Shown one piece after another: positions 20,979 to 32,859 of a stretch of 64,000 nt of DNA. The translations under genes were made by a program, and so were the position numbers. The notes beneath the pieces were generated by a model. It worked only from the letters and a program-made list of their open reading frames with translations, did no database searches and was not told where the DNA came from. Origin of the DNA: Prostheceraeus crozeri (taxonomy: Eukaryota; Platyhelminthes; Polycladida; Euryleptidae); assembly GCA_907163375.1 (NCBI GenBank), contig CAJQUW010005778.1, positions 62,001 to 126,000 on the forward strand, given 5' to 3'. How positions within the stretch are numbered: position 1 is the stretch's first letter; the number at the start of each line of letters is the position of its first letter.

Positions 20979-23900
20979 ACCATCATCTCTACTGTGAGCT
21001 CAATGATCGCTGGAAGCGAGGGCCTTCGAAAGAACAACCAGTTGTCGAAATCAACGCGTCAACCCACACTGAAGACTACCATGCCCTTGGATTACAACTC
21101 TCCGTACCACCAGCATCTATCCGACTTAATGCTATCGCTGATACTGGTTGCCAAAGCTGCCTCATCGGAACCAACCTTACTCGACGACTCGGAATGTCGA
21201 ACTCTCAACTAGTTCCGGTCAGGATGCGAATGCGAGCGGTTAATGAACACAGTATTGGCATCCTTGGTGCTGTCATTCTCCGACTTTCTGGCAAATCCTC
21301 GAGCGGGCAAACCTACGAAACTCGCGTAATAACCTATGTGACTGACGACTCAGACAAACTGTTTATCAGTCGAGAAGCCTGCACCAAACTCGGCCTAATA
21401 TCGGACACTTTTCCGACAATCGGAGAAGCTGTCTCTAGCCAGCCAGCGTCCCCTGCAGCCACTGCCAGCAGTACGTCGGACTCAGCCATCACAGCTCAAT
21501 GCCAATGCCCACGCCGCAACCCTCCGCCTGAGAAACCGACGACCCTACCTTTCCCAGCAACTGCAGAGAACCGCGAACGTCTTCAAACATGGCTGCTACA
21601 ACACTACAAGTCAAGCACGTTCAACGTTTGCAATCGCCAACCGCTTCCAATGATGGAGGGACCACCTTTACGAATCATGATCGATCCAAATGCGGAACCT
21701 GTCGCGTTTCACACACCTATTCCGGTCCCCCTTCATTGGCAAGATGACGTCAAAGCTGGTCTACTCCAGGACACACGTCTTGGTGTTATAGAACCAGTGC
21801 CGGTCGGTGAACCTGTCACCTGGTGTCATCGCATGGTTATCTGTGCAAAGAAAAACGGTCAACCACGACGCACCGTAGATTTCCAACCTCTTAATTCATT
21901 TGCCACTCGCGAAACTCATCATACACAATCGCCGTATCATCAGGCCCGCTCTGTGCCTCCAAACAAGGTGAAAACGGTGTTTGACTGCTGGAATGGTTAT
22001 CACAGTGTCCCACTTCATGAAAACGACCGTCACCTTACGACTTTCATCACACCATGGGGACGATTTCGCTATCGTGTCGCACCTCAAGGATACATCGCAT
22101 CCGGTGATGGCTACTCGAGAAGATTCGACGAAATTGTCACTGACATCCCAAATAAAACGAAGTGCATCGACGACACACTTTTATGGTCGGATAGCATTGA
22201 AGAAAGCTTTTTTCAAGCTGTTGAGTGGCTAGACACTTGCGGACGCCACGGAATAACACTCAATCCCGACAAATTCGTCTTCGCGTCTCATACCGTCACA
22301 TTTGCCGGATTCGAAATCTCCACAGACAGTGTTCGTCCTTGTCGCCGATTCCTTGACGCCATTCAAAATTTCCCAAAACCGAAAAATGTTTCGGACATCC
22401 GCTCCTGGTTCGGCCTTATCAACCAAGTCGCCTACGCTTTCGCATCCACTGAACGTATGCTTCCTTTCCGCCATCTGCTAAAACCCAACACACCCTTCCA
22501 ATGGAGCGATGAACTGAATCTGCTGTTCGAGGAGTCAAAGGCCATTATCCTGCGTGAAATTGAAAAGAGTTGTACGTATCTTCGACAAAAGCAAACCTAC
22601 TTGCTTAGCCACCGATTGGTCGAAATCAGGCATCGGCTTCTGGCTCCTTCAAAAGCACTGCTCCTGTGACCGTACCACGCCCTTCTGTTGCCCAGTTGGT
22701 TGGAAGACGACTCTAGTGGGCAGTCGATTCACTCACAGCGCTGAATCCCGATATGCCCCGATCGAAGGCGAGGCACTCGCTGTTGCAGATGCCCTCGAGA
22801 AAACGCGTTTTTTCGTCCTTGGTTGCCACCACCTCACTATCGCCGTTGACCACAAGCCACTCTTCAAAGTTTTTGGCGACCGCTCTCTAGACGATATCCC
22901 TAACAACCGACTTAGGAACCTGAAGGAAAAGACCCTTCGCTACAGATTTACAATGGTCCACATACCTGGTGTGAAGCACAAAGCCGCTGACACCCTCTCT
23001 CGCTTCCCATCTGGCCCCACTGAACCGGAACTCATGCCGCTACCAGACGACGTGGCATACAGCAACGAATCGCACCTCTTTCCATTCACGTCCTCATTCG
23101 GTCTGAAGAACATTCACCGTCAATCTCCGACGACGATCTCGTCTTCGCCGCCGCATCAGCCCTTGACTCGTTGCAACCTAACGCTATCACTTGGAATAAG
23201 GTCCGACTAGCAACCACCAGCGACCCAGACATGCAACAACTTCTACGCTTGATTGAAGACGGTTTCCCCGAACCGTACAATGCTTTACCGCCAGCTGTAC
23301 GTGAATTCCACCGTTTCAAGCATCACCTTTCCTCTGTCGACGGTGTCATCCTCTATAAGGATCGCATAGTGATACCAAAATCGCTCCAACAAAATGTCCT
23401 CTCAACGCTTCACTCTGCTCACCAAGGAGTCACTTCTATGTTAGCCCGCGCAGACTCCACAGTGTTCTGGCCTGGCATCACAACAGACGTCAGCGCACAA
23501 CGGAACAACTGCAGCGACTGCAATCGCAACGCTCCTTCTCAGCCTAGCGCCCCACCTACTGAATTGATGTTGCCGTCGTACCCCTTCCAATGTATATGCG
23601 CAGACTACTTCAAATATAAGGGACACAACTACCTCGTCATAGTCGACCGATATTCCAACTGGCTCATCATTGAACGTGCACACAACGGTACCCAAGGCCT
23701 TATAACCAGTCTACGCAGAATTTTTGTCACATATGGTATCCCTGATGAATGTGCATCCGACGGCGGTCCTGAATTCACTTCGTCATCCGCATCCACGTTC
23801 CTCAAAAATTGGGGTGTACACCATCGTCTGTCATCTGTCGCGCACCCACACTCCAACACAAGAGCGGAAATTGGTGTCAAAACGGCGAAGCGCCTCATTG

Positions 23901-24694
23901 CTTCCAACACGGGCCCTAATGGCGAACTAGACACGGATACATTTCAGAGAGCCGTCCTACAGTATCGCAACACTCCGGATCCCGACACTAAATTATCCCC
24001 AGCGATGTGCCTATTTGGTCGACCAATTAAAGACTTCATCCCCATCCTGCCAGGACGATATCAACCTCACCCAACTTGGATTGATATCCTCAATGCTCGC
24101 GAAGAAGCATTACGAAACCGACACCAAAAAGTGCTGGAACGTCTAAGCGAACACACAAAACGTCTGCCACCCTTAGCTGTCGGAGATCACGTACTCCTTC
24201 AGAACCAGACTGGCCCACATCCGACAAAATGGGACCGCACTGGAAAGATAATTGAGGTGAGGCAGTTTGACCAATACGTAGTCCGGGTGGATGGCTCTGG
24301 ACGCATAACGCTCCGCAATCGCAAATTCTTAAGGAAGTATTTACCAGCTCATCCTCCGACACCGACACGCCGTATTACCGATGATTTGAAGTTCCTTCCA
24401 ACATTGAACTTCGACCCCGAACTCAGAATCCTCAAGCCAGCATCTACGATACCGCCATCTAACACAGCTCCGCCAACACCAGACCACTCAATCTCCGAAG
24501 AAGCCAACGATCTTCCTGCACCCGCGAGCCCTGAACGAGAAACCTCAATGATAGGGAACAAACTGGATCGTCAACAAACCGTGAACAATCCGCACACTCC
24601 ACCTCCTGCTGGTCCCGCCAATGCATCCCGCCCGAAACCTCCACTTGCCCTCCGTCGTCTGATGGACTACAACCCCCCTGGCCGAAAGTGGTAG
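20870..24694 (+). pseudogene. pol: Gypsy pol region (PR-RT-RH-IN)
   Basis: Domains in order: aspartic protease (IADTGCQSCLIG, near 21130-21170); reverse transcriptase (near 21700-22330), with RRTVDFQPLN, FDCWNGYHSVPL, FRVAPQG-type and CIDDTLLW catalytic blocks; RNase H (near 22560-23010), with LATDWSKSGIGFWL, EGEALAVADAL and DHKPL; a zinc-binding and integrase core (near 23380-23990), with ADYFKYKGHNYLVIVDRYS and SDGGPEF; and a C-terminal basic tail with GDHVLLQNQTG. This order and the short LTRs suggest a Mag-like or other metazoan Gypsy clade, but I would not fix the clade by eye. The region as a whole is interrupted about twice. Confidence 0.88.
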
Positions 24695-24766
24695 TGCTTA
24701 ACATTTCAAACGTCTTAAACGAACGCCATGTATTCTCCGACCGGCCCGTTTAGACTGGGGAGGAGG

Positions 24767-24925
24767 TAGACAATATCTCATCGGACTTGTTAGCATCTTT
24801 ATGTGTTTTTTGATGTATAACTTCACGTACGTGAAATGACGACACGTAGCTCTAGTTGCAACCTTGCCTTTCAGCTTTGTTCATTCACAATAAATTTGTC
24901 AATCGAAAAAGCGTGTGCTTATTTA
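24767..24925 (+). repeat. 3' LTR of Gypsy element
   Basis: 159 bp, matching the 5' LTR at all but one position, preceded by a purine-rich tract and followed by the GCAAC target duplication. Confidence 0.92.
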
Positions 24926-25086
24926 GCAACTTTAGATATCTTCCCTTTAAACATTTCTATTGTTGCCTCGACCTTCACTATTGACAAGGATAACATCAAC
25001 CTTCTTTTATTGATGAAACTTTTGCAGTTTGGCTTCATTGGAATTTTGCATTATAAATAATTCATTAACATGAAAGACCCGTAGTA

Positions 25087-26883
25087 CAGGGTGATTCAGA
25101 AGTAGTCTACTGGTTTCAACTAGCTGTAATTTCTTTAGTACTGCAGATATCAACTTGAAATTTGTTGTGCTTAGGCAGAAGACTGGGAAATTTTGCCTGA
25201 CAAATCCCTAGTTCATGATAACAGATAATTGACCCAGTAAAATACATGTACATGTACATGTGCTATTAACACCTGTAATAATCGCAGATTTTAAGTAATG
25301 AAGTCATTTGAAGTTTCTCACACTGCTTTTCATCGTCAATTATGTGCATTGCGAGCAACCACAGTGTTTCAACTCTTCAAGTGTTAGCTTTCTATGTCAT
25401 ATGCCATCAGCTATCTATTTAAATTCACTCATGTCGTCTCTTATTCATCAACAATAATTGTCAATCGATAGCTTAAGCTTCAAGTTCAAAATTGAATCTG
25501 TGAATCGTTCTCTTTTATTCATTCTTGTTCAGTAGACAGAAGCATTGTGTCAGCTATGGAACGCCGTACTCCAGTGGAACGCTATTTCTTAGCTCATTTG
25601 ATGGATACACACGATAGTGCAACGACAGTGCAGAGAGAATTCGCGAAGCGTTTTGGACTCAGATCACGTGATCCGCGACCCTGTCCGGCTACCATCCGAA
25701 AAGCCCAAGAAGATGCCCACACATTAGGACTGGCATCATTACCGAGGAATGGACGCGACCGTGACGCAAGGAGCGATGAGAACGTTTCTCGTGTCCTTCA
25801 ATCCATTGAAGATAATCCTCAGACTTCACAGCGCCGTTTATCGAACGAGCACAACTCATCGCAGCCTACTGTGAATCGCATACTCAAGGAGGCGAAATTC
25901 CATCCCTATAGACTACGAGCCGTCCATTCCATGAATGAGGAGGATCATGAAAATCGTGTTGACTTTGCTTCAGAAATGTTAAATGAACTCGAACGCAATC
26001 CTAACTTTTTCCGGCAAATTCTTTTCAGTGATGAAGCAATGTTCCACACGTGTGGTGGAGTAAACAAGTGGAATACCCGTTATTATGCTCTTTCCGATCC
26101 GAATTTCAATATCGAAAAGCCTCTACACTCGGCAAAAGTCTGTGTCTGGGTGGGTGTAACATGGGATCGCATATTCGGTCCATACTTCTTTACCGACGAC
26201 AAAGGAAATTACGCCAACGTTGAAGGCCAAGGCTACAGGAAATGCTTGAGACATGGCTATACCCTCAACTGCAGCTATTCGAACCCTTTGAGAATGGTAC
26301 GCTTTTCTTCCAGCAGGACGGTGCTACACCCCATACTTCGAAGATTGCGTGCGAGTTTCTCCGCGACATCTTCCCCGGTAGACTAATTTCACGGAGGGGA
26401 GATATCCACTGGCCAGCTCGGAGTCCAGACTTAACACCCCTTGACTTCTGGCTTTGGGGCGACATCAAAGCGAAAGTTTACACAACTCACATTGCCAATC
26501 TGAATGAGTTGAAGAGACGTATTGAGCTGGAAATAAGAAGAATTTCACCTCAAACACGAAGGAATGCTATCACTGCATTTGAAAGTCGTCTGCAGCACCT
26601 ACTCCAAGTCGAGGGAAGACATATTGAATGACACTACTCAGGCATTAATGACTAATTAGTAATTATATTTTTTAAGCTAAATTATCGAGACTTCTTAATT
26701 AATGTAAATGTATAATTTTTACATGTATTTTACTAGATCTTTTATCTGTTATCATAGACGAGGGATTTGTCAGGCAAAATTTCCCAGTCTTCAGCCTAAG
26801 CACAGCAAATTTCAAGTTGATATCTGCAGTACTAAAGAAATTACAGCTAGTTGAAACCAGTAGACTACTTCTGTATCACCCTG
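25087..26883 (+). mobile_element. Mariner-type DNA transposon with long TIRs
   Basis: Terminal inverted repeats of about 165 bp (25087-25251 and 26719-26883) begin CAGGGTGATTCAGAAG and match with few differences. Each is flanked by TA, the Tc1/mariner target. The single transposase gene occupies the middle. The total length of 1,797 bp is typical. The close match of the two ends suggests a moderately young copy. Confidence 0.92.
25556..26631 (+). pseudogene. Mariner-type transposase, DD41D spacing
   Basis: The first ATG is at 25556 (MERRTPVERYFL). The N-terminal helix-turn-helix region (VQREFAKRFG, then SQRRLSNEHNSSQPTVNRIL) is followed by the first catalytic Asp in QILFSDEAMFHTCGGVNKWN. Next are VWVGVTWDRIFGPYFF, the second Asp in FFQQDGATPHTS, and the third acidic residue in RSPDLTPLDFWLWG. 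Counting from the QQD aspartate to the PLD aspartate gives 41 intervening residues, so DD41D, a spacing reported for the rosa group. One frame change near 26240 separates the second-Asp block from the first part; otherwise the gene is complete to its stop at 26631. Confidence 0.88.
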
Positions 26884-28750
26884 TATAAAATGCGGTTTGA
26901 CTTAAAATTGCAGTCAACTTAGCAAGTCACTTACACACCCTGATTTTATCCGCCGTAAACTACTAACACCGACCTCCTGCTACAATGACGTTTCGATATT
27001 ACACCGGTTCTCATGCCTATTTTCAAAAATTATAAGAACCAGCCTACTCCTAATCCGCAAACCTAACTCACGGTTGAAAAAAAACTTCTGGTTGGGAATA
27101 GGATTGGCATACTGAAATTGCTTATTTGTATTGGATACACGTATTATACTCCCAAATCACAACTTTGTAATAACTTTGCATTTCGATTTTTTAGAAGCTT
27201 CATTGTGTAAGTCTACAGTATAGGTGCACTATACCGTCTACATGCAACATTCAGGCCTATGACATAAAGGATCGCATTAAGTTAAGCAATGCATGTTGCG
27301 TTAATGTAAAATTGTATTTATAGCTGCATAAATAGTTTGCGATACCATAGACTAATGCATTTTTCAAAACCAAAAACATTGCCCGAAAGGAAGACCTATC
27401 TCAAATTAGACCTACACGAAATTGCAATGAATTTCAATCGTAACTCATTATTTTATATGCACATGATTGCAACTCTCAATCAAGGACGTAGTTCGGTCGA
27501 TCTTTAGACTTCGTCTCAATTTTTTCTCAGGAGTAAAGCGTGGCACTTCTCAGCATGTCAAGTAGCGCCGTTTGGGCACAGAAGTTGAAAACATATTTGA
27601 TGATGATGTCATCGCGAACAGGCGCAGGAAAGAGATAATCATTCGCTACTGGGTGCATAGAGAGAAGAGGCTAAAGCCAGGCGCTGAAGTGTGCCATAAA
27701 ACTACGCGTCGGAAGTAAAAGTCACATGCTCATCTTCGGTTCGAACGCCATCATGGTGTAGCGTTTTTTTTAGCAAAAATAAGTGAGCAATATCAATTAT
27801 CAGTGTTTCTACAGATTTCCAACAGACAAGAAAATGCGGAATGTCAAAGTGTCCATGAAGTGTCCAATGAGTAACTGGTTTTTGTTTAACCATAGATTCT
27901 TCAACTTTTAGATTGAAAAGTTAAAGTCCTACACTTTATCAAATTTTTGAGATATTATTTATCAAAAATGACATCATTTAAGAGACTTAACTCTCATATT
28001 TTATAGTGGTTCAATTTGATTTGATAGCTCAATTGATCCTGTAAATTCTCAATTAAGGCTGGAATGTTAGAGCTGCTTCAAAGATATCGAGAAGCACGTA
28101 ATGCTAATGATAAGTGTTAACATAGCGCTGAAATGTTGACTTATATATCTTCTAATTTATATCAAAATTTGCAAGTTGAAAGTTGAACTCAAAACAATTA
28201 CCTGCAATCAATATGAAAGCGTTCTTCGGCTAGTCATCGCACCAGAATGACTTTTACATGTCATGACACCGCTGGAAATTTCTTTTCCTCACATAATGAA
28301 ATCATTATTAATGATTCAACACAGTTAACACAGTTTAGCGACAGCAGCCCGTTAAAAAATGTATATGCTTTCACTAATTTGGACCCACCAATTCCAAGAG
28401 ACGTAATTTTTGAAAAGAGAAGCCTGAAATGACAACTTCAGGGAATTGCCAAAAACAGTCAAGATTTTGTGACTGTACTCGAACAGGAAGTGTCTCTAAA
28501 TTCAAGAAAGAAAAGAGTTGGAAAATACACGGCCACGTTTTGTGGCCAACTGTATATATTGAGAGGAGATGAAGGGCAGCAGGTTTTTGGGAGGTACTTG
28601 GAAGCAAACCTTGGTCGGGTGAAAGCTAAAAGTTTTAAATAGATACACAATGCATTCTTGTGACACTCAGCACTGAAACAATGAGAGTGGGATAAATAAC
28701 AACTCGGCCACATGAAGGAACGGCTCCGTGCCTTCTGTACTTCTGTGTAT
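26884..28750. other. No recognisable gene
   Basis: This 1.9-kb AT-rich stretch holds several short open frames without family signatures. The frame at 28247-28432 begins MTFTCHDTAGN and faintly recalls a hyalin-repeat end, but nothing else of that domain is there. A short basic, protein-like phrase (RRRKEIIIRYWVHREKR) occurs near 27620-27680 on the plus strand. No transposon ends were paired. Confidence 0.35.
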
Positions 28751-28752
28751 AA

Positions 28753-29375
28753 ACAATTTTCATTTTGCCTCATTTGGACTATTGTCTAACTGTCTGGGGT
28801 TTTTCCAGTTCTGCGGATCTAAAGCGTCTTGACAGACTTGTTTGTAAGGCTTTGAGGCTTATCCTCGATTTGAATTCTAAGACGAATATATGTGCGTCTA
28901 GGAAAACTTTATACAAAAAGTTTAATCTTCTCCCTCTTCAGGAGTATGTTAAATACAGGACTTGTGTTCTAGTTTTCAAAGCCTTGAACGGTTTAGCTCC
29001 TAGCTACATTGCGGAACTGTTATCGTATAGCCTTCCTAACCGTGATCTTCGTTCTTCAAATGACAAGAAACTTCATATTCCGTTTGGTCGAACTGCTCTG
29101 TCTCATAGTAGTTTCTCGTGTAAAGGCCCTTCTCTCTTCAATGATTTGCCACTTCATATCAGACAATGTGATTCGTTAACTTCTTTCAAAAATTGTGTTT
29201 CGAGTATTATTTTTCTAAATTCATTGATTGTGTATGACGCGCTACACGATGTGTACAATATGTTTGATTTCCTTTTATCATGTATTCTGTTACTTGCTCG
29301 ACCACATTGAAAAAAGGCTTGCCTATTGTGCTTTCGAGGGTAAATAAAGTCTATTATTATTATTATTATTATTAT
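28753..29375 (+). mobile_element. 5'-truncated LINE tail ending in (ATT)n
   Basis: An open frame of about 181 codons matches the C-terminal part of a CR1/L2/Jockey-group ORF2: PHLDYCLTVWGFSS, LDRLVCKALRLILDL, KYRTCVLVFKALNGLAPSYI, then LFNDLPLHIRQCDSLTSFK. It stops at 29310. A short 3' region ends in AATAAAGTC followed by an (ATT)n run at 29350-29374, the microsatellite-type tail that primes reverse transcription in this group. The frame is uninterrupted over this length, so this is a relatively young truncated insertion. Confidence 0.85.
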
Positions 29376-29431
29376 GTTCATTTATTCATTTGCTTTATTA
29401 GATGCTTCATCAGTTTAGCTTTCTTTTAATA

Positions 29432-32400
29432 GGGTAGGATGGGGTAGTTTGGGTCTACATAAGTTGTTAGTTATGGAACTGTGAGTATTTCACCAATCAA
29501 TCTGAAATTTTATCTGATGCTAACCAATGCATTAACCTAACTTAACATCACATTAGTTCAAATTTGTGCCTCATAGTAAAGGAGTGAGATGGTTTATCTT
29601 AGAGAACTATGTACTGTTGATTAAGTACTAGTGACGAACTTCTCTGTAGAGACGACAAATATAGTTCGACAAACTAACTAAATGTACTAAATCTTTAATC
29701 ATCATGCTAAAAATTGGTGACTCAACTCCAAGTCAATAATGAGCCATAGTCACTTGAAGACCATGGGGTAATTTGGGTCTATAGCCTATTATTTCATTAT
29801 ATTATATTAGACCCTTGATACATTTCAACTCATCCTTTTCAGACATGCATATTTCATTTAAAACATGCCGATGCCTCAATTCGTTCTTGGAATTCACAAG
29901 TTCTTAGAAATCTTCTTCGAGAGGCAGTCATTAGACAATTTCTTCAAATGAAAGCAGCCAATCACGATTGGCATTTAACAACGTTACAACGGCAACCCAA
30001 TCTGTTCTTGGAATTCCTCTAATTTCTTGGAAATCGATTGAACAATAATGTTAAGATAACAGAGAAAAGCGAACAATTCATCGATCGGCTGATACCACGG
30101 AATATCACGGAATGCCACGCAACTATCAAAGAAAGTAAAGTGCGAAATATACGACTTGAGGAGCTGAATCAAGCGGTAACAGAAGTCAATGAAGGGAACT
30201 CTATTTACGGTGCGGCGAAAAATTTCCCAAACGTACCGAAAGAAACCACCAGAAGAAGAGTTATGGTGCCGTCGACGAAGAGTACGAGAGGTCGTCAAAC
30301 GGCGTTGACCGAAGACAAGGAACGAAAAGTAGTGGACTCCATCCTCTACTTAGGAGACTGTGGTTTTCCTGTCGACAGATTTGATTTGCAGAAAATCGTA
30401 GCTTCGTTTCTCCAACGTCAAGGTCGAGGTGGACCCACTTCACTAACGATGTTGAACTTTCACTAACGGTGTACCTGGCATTGACTGGTTGATTGTCTTC
30501 GAAAGGCGATGGAAAACTCAATTGTCAAGGCGTAAATCTGAAGTGCTCAGCAAGGAAAATGCACAAAGCTTAACAACTCCAGTGGTCGAACTATTCTTCA
30601 TGTAGAAAGTTCTTAGAGATAACAATCTACAGGCCTCTCCAGACCGCATTTACAATCTCGATGAAACAGATTTGAACACTGATCCTACCAGTGGGAAAAT
30701 CTTCACAAGACGTGGCAAAGACAGCTCTCAATTGTTTCCAACATGCGGTAAGAGCATGTTCTCTGCTCTCTTTGCTGGATCGTCGAGCGGGCATATGATG
30801 GCTCCTTTTGTCATCTATAAAGGACAGCATCTATACGACACTTGGTGTACTGGTGGACCTCCTGGTTGTCTATGGGCGTAACTCGATGGCGTAACACTAT
30901 CGGGTTGGATGCAGGACTTAGTCTTTGAGTCTTGGATGTGCTCTTTCGACAAGAAAACTGCGAATCAAAAGAAGCCTATTCTTCTGCTTATGGATGGTCA
31001 TAACAGCCACCTGACTTACACTTCCGTGCAGATTGCGATGTCCAAAAGTATCATCATATGTCTACCTCCTAATACAAGTCATGTATTGCAGCCACTCGAT
31101 GTGGGTGTCTTCAAGCCGTTGAAAACGAAATGGCGATCAATTCTAAAGAACTGGTATCGGGAGAGCCGCATGAAAAGTGTAGATAAATCAGTCTTTCCTA
31201 CACTCATTAGAAGTCTGTTCGATCAAATCACTGGCAGTTGGATTACTGCCGGTTTCAGCGGCAGTGGTCTTTATCCAGCAAATGAGAACAAACCTCTGAA
31301 ACATGCGATCGATTCTAGACAGACTGATCAAGAAATTCTGTCGGATTATCAGTTGCGTGACGATTTACGTGAGGCAATCGTTGATGTTTTGTGTCCAGAA
31401 CAAACGGAAACGAAGATCGAAACTCTGTCAAGCTCAGCAAGGAAAGACAAAGAGTTTAAGGAAGCATGGTGAGGCATTGACACGTGCCGATGTGCTTAGA
31501 CGCCTAGAAAATGAGAAACTAAAGCGACAGAAACAAGCGACTCTGTTTAAACAAGACGGTCCAACATTCGATGATCAACAGCCTAGTACATCGCAATCGT
31601 TGATTGGCAATGAAAATCTTGTTCCGTCTATTGTAGGAATTTCCGATTGTGATACTGGTGCTTGCGAAATGGATGACTATTGACTATTGAAGAAGGCATC
31701 GTAGACCTTATTTCACCTAGAGACCTTATTTTCTTGATCAGGTAGTCAATAGCAGTTGGTAAAATTGATATTCAGTAAAATTTATGTTTTCCTTTCATTG
31801 CCTAATTCAAGTATTCCAGCATATAGGGTTAGGTTTGACATAGTTAGCGTGTGGCAGCCCAGTTAAATTATATACGAGTACTTGCTAATTCTAACTTTTT
31901 TCACCTATCCACACGATCGCCTAACAGAAGAGGCTTCAACTCTTTTAGACAGAGGATACCGTTTTATGTCTAGGTAAGCCCTAATATGTAGGACCCATAG
32001 ACTAATCTAAATCGCTCGAGAAATTCGAATCCCTATTTAATGGTACAAGTTTCAGAACATATGTAGTGGTAATCAGAACTAATTCATCAAAAATATGATC
32101 TCACTTTAAGTCCACTTTGAATCAGGATAATGTGACATTTTCTAAGCGCAGATTACAGAATAACATGAGGAGCATCTGATCTAACATAGATGGCTGAATT
32201 ATTAGGGAACATAATATCTGAATGCAACTTATGACAGAAAAATCAAAATGGATCCAAATAAGCCCATGTATGGGGTAAATTGGGTCTAATTTTTACCCTT
32301 CAAATCCAGATCTCTGAATAGACGATATATTCGCTATGAATCAAAATGTTTATGAATTACACACACAAGGTGCACATCTGAGAGATAAACGGAATCTCAA

Positions 32401-32474
32401 GCATCTCTTTATTAAGAGTTATGAATATCTAAACAAAAAAATGAAATTTAGACCCAAATTACCCCATCTCACCC
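29432..32474 (+). mobile_element. Pogo/Tigger-type DNA transposon
   Basis: The ends form 26-bp inverted repeats, GGGTAGGATGGGGTAGTTTG... on the left and GGGTGAGATGGGGTAATTTG... on the right when reversed, with 3 mismatches. The left end is preceded by TA; the right flank is no longer an exact TA. Two internal copies of GGGGTAAWTTGGGTCTA lie near 29764 and 32274, subterminal to the ends. A CENP-B/pogo-type transposase gene occupies the middle. The total length of 3,043 bp is normal for Tigger. Confidence 0.85.
30038..31683 (+). pseudogene. Pogo/Tigger transposase (HTH_psq + DDE_1)
   Basis: The N-terminus carries a Psq-type helix-turn-helix (IRLEELNQAVTEVNEGNSIY, then GAAKNFPNVPKETTRRRV). After a frame change near 30430-30470 come the DDE_1 catalytic blocks: YNLDETDLNT (first Asp, near 30655-30680), the strand LFAGSSSGHMMAPFVIYKG, LLLMDGHNSHLT (second Asp, near 30980-31015) and HVLQPLDVGVFKPLK (third Asp, near 31080-31120). 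A C-terminal basic tail continues in another frame after about 31465 (TRADVLRRLENEKLKRQKQ). Stops also occur near 30605 and 30880. About four lesions are present, so it cannot code for a full transposase. It corresponds to jerky/Tigger-like proteins of about 500 residues. Confidence 0.85.
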
Positions 32475-32624
32475 GTTACTTCCTATTTTTTTCGGGCGTC
32501 GTTTTAGCGTGCACATTCGATAGGTTGGATAATTATTCTTCAGTGATTTTTAGGCCTATTGACCAATCATTCATGAATACCATTGTCCTACCTCGTTTAA
32601 TTGCTCATTTGCAGAAGCAATGGG

Positions 32625-32849
32625 ATTCAGCTGGCGCACCACATGTACGGATTCCATTTTTGTGATGGGAAGCTTTGTTGACCTGCCTTGGGCAGATAAG
32701 TAAGGAAGCAAATTACATACATCATTTTTCGGCAGTTGAATACAAAAATGATGCATGTAATTTGCTTCCGTACCTATCTGCTCAAGGGAGGTCAATAAAG
32801 CTTCCCTATCACACAAATGGAATCCGTCCATGTGGTGCGCCAGCTGAAT
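32625..32849. repeat. Palindromic repeat with 105-bp arms
   Basis: Arms 32625-32729 and 32744-32849 are reverse complements with about 10 differences, around a 14-base centre. The outer ends read ATTCAGCTGGCGCACCACAT. It looks like a foldback MITE or a head-to-head duplication. Open frames in both arms mirror each other and are not genes. I found no clear target duplication. Confidence 0.85.
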
Positions 32850-32859
32850 TCCACCAGCG

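Larger units (their letters stand above)
19811..24925 (+). mobile_element. Gypsy-type LTR retrotransposon
   Basis: A complete structure is visible: two 159-bp LTRs in direct orientation, a flanking 5-bp target duplication GCAAC (19806-19810 and 24926-24930), a gag region, and a pol region in the order protease, reverse transcriptase, RNase H, integrase, which defines Ty3/Gypsy. No envelope gene is present. The purine tract GGGGAGGAGG lies directly before the 3' LTR. The LTRs differ at a single site, so insertion is recent on an evolutionary scale. The element looks nearly whole, with about two interruptions in pol, and I treat it as a fossil. Its GC content is clearly higher than that of the surrounding DNA. 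Confidence 0.95.

Noticed and set aside
20610-24704. Several minus-strand frames inside the Gypsy element
   Set aside because: They are shadows of gag and pol on the other strand, with no independent support.
28247-28432. Open frame starting MTFTCHDTAGN considered as a hyalin-repeat exon
   Set aside because: Only the last few residues of the motif are imitated. The rest of the domain and splice sites are missing.
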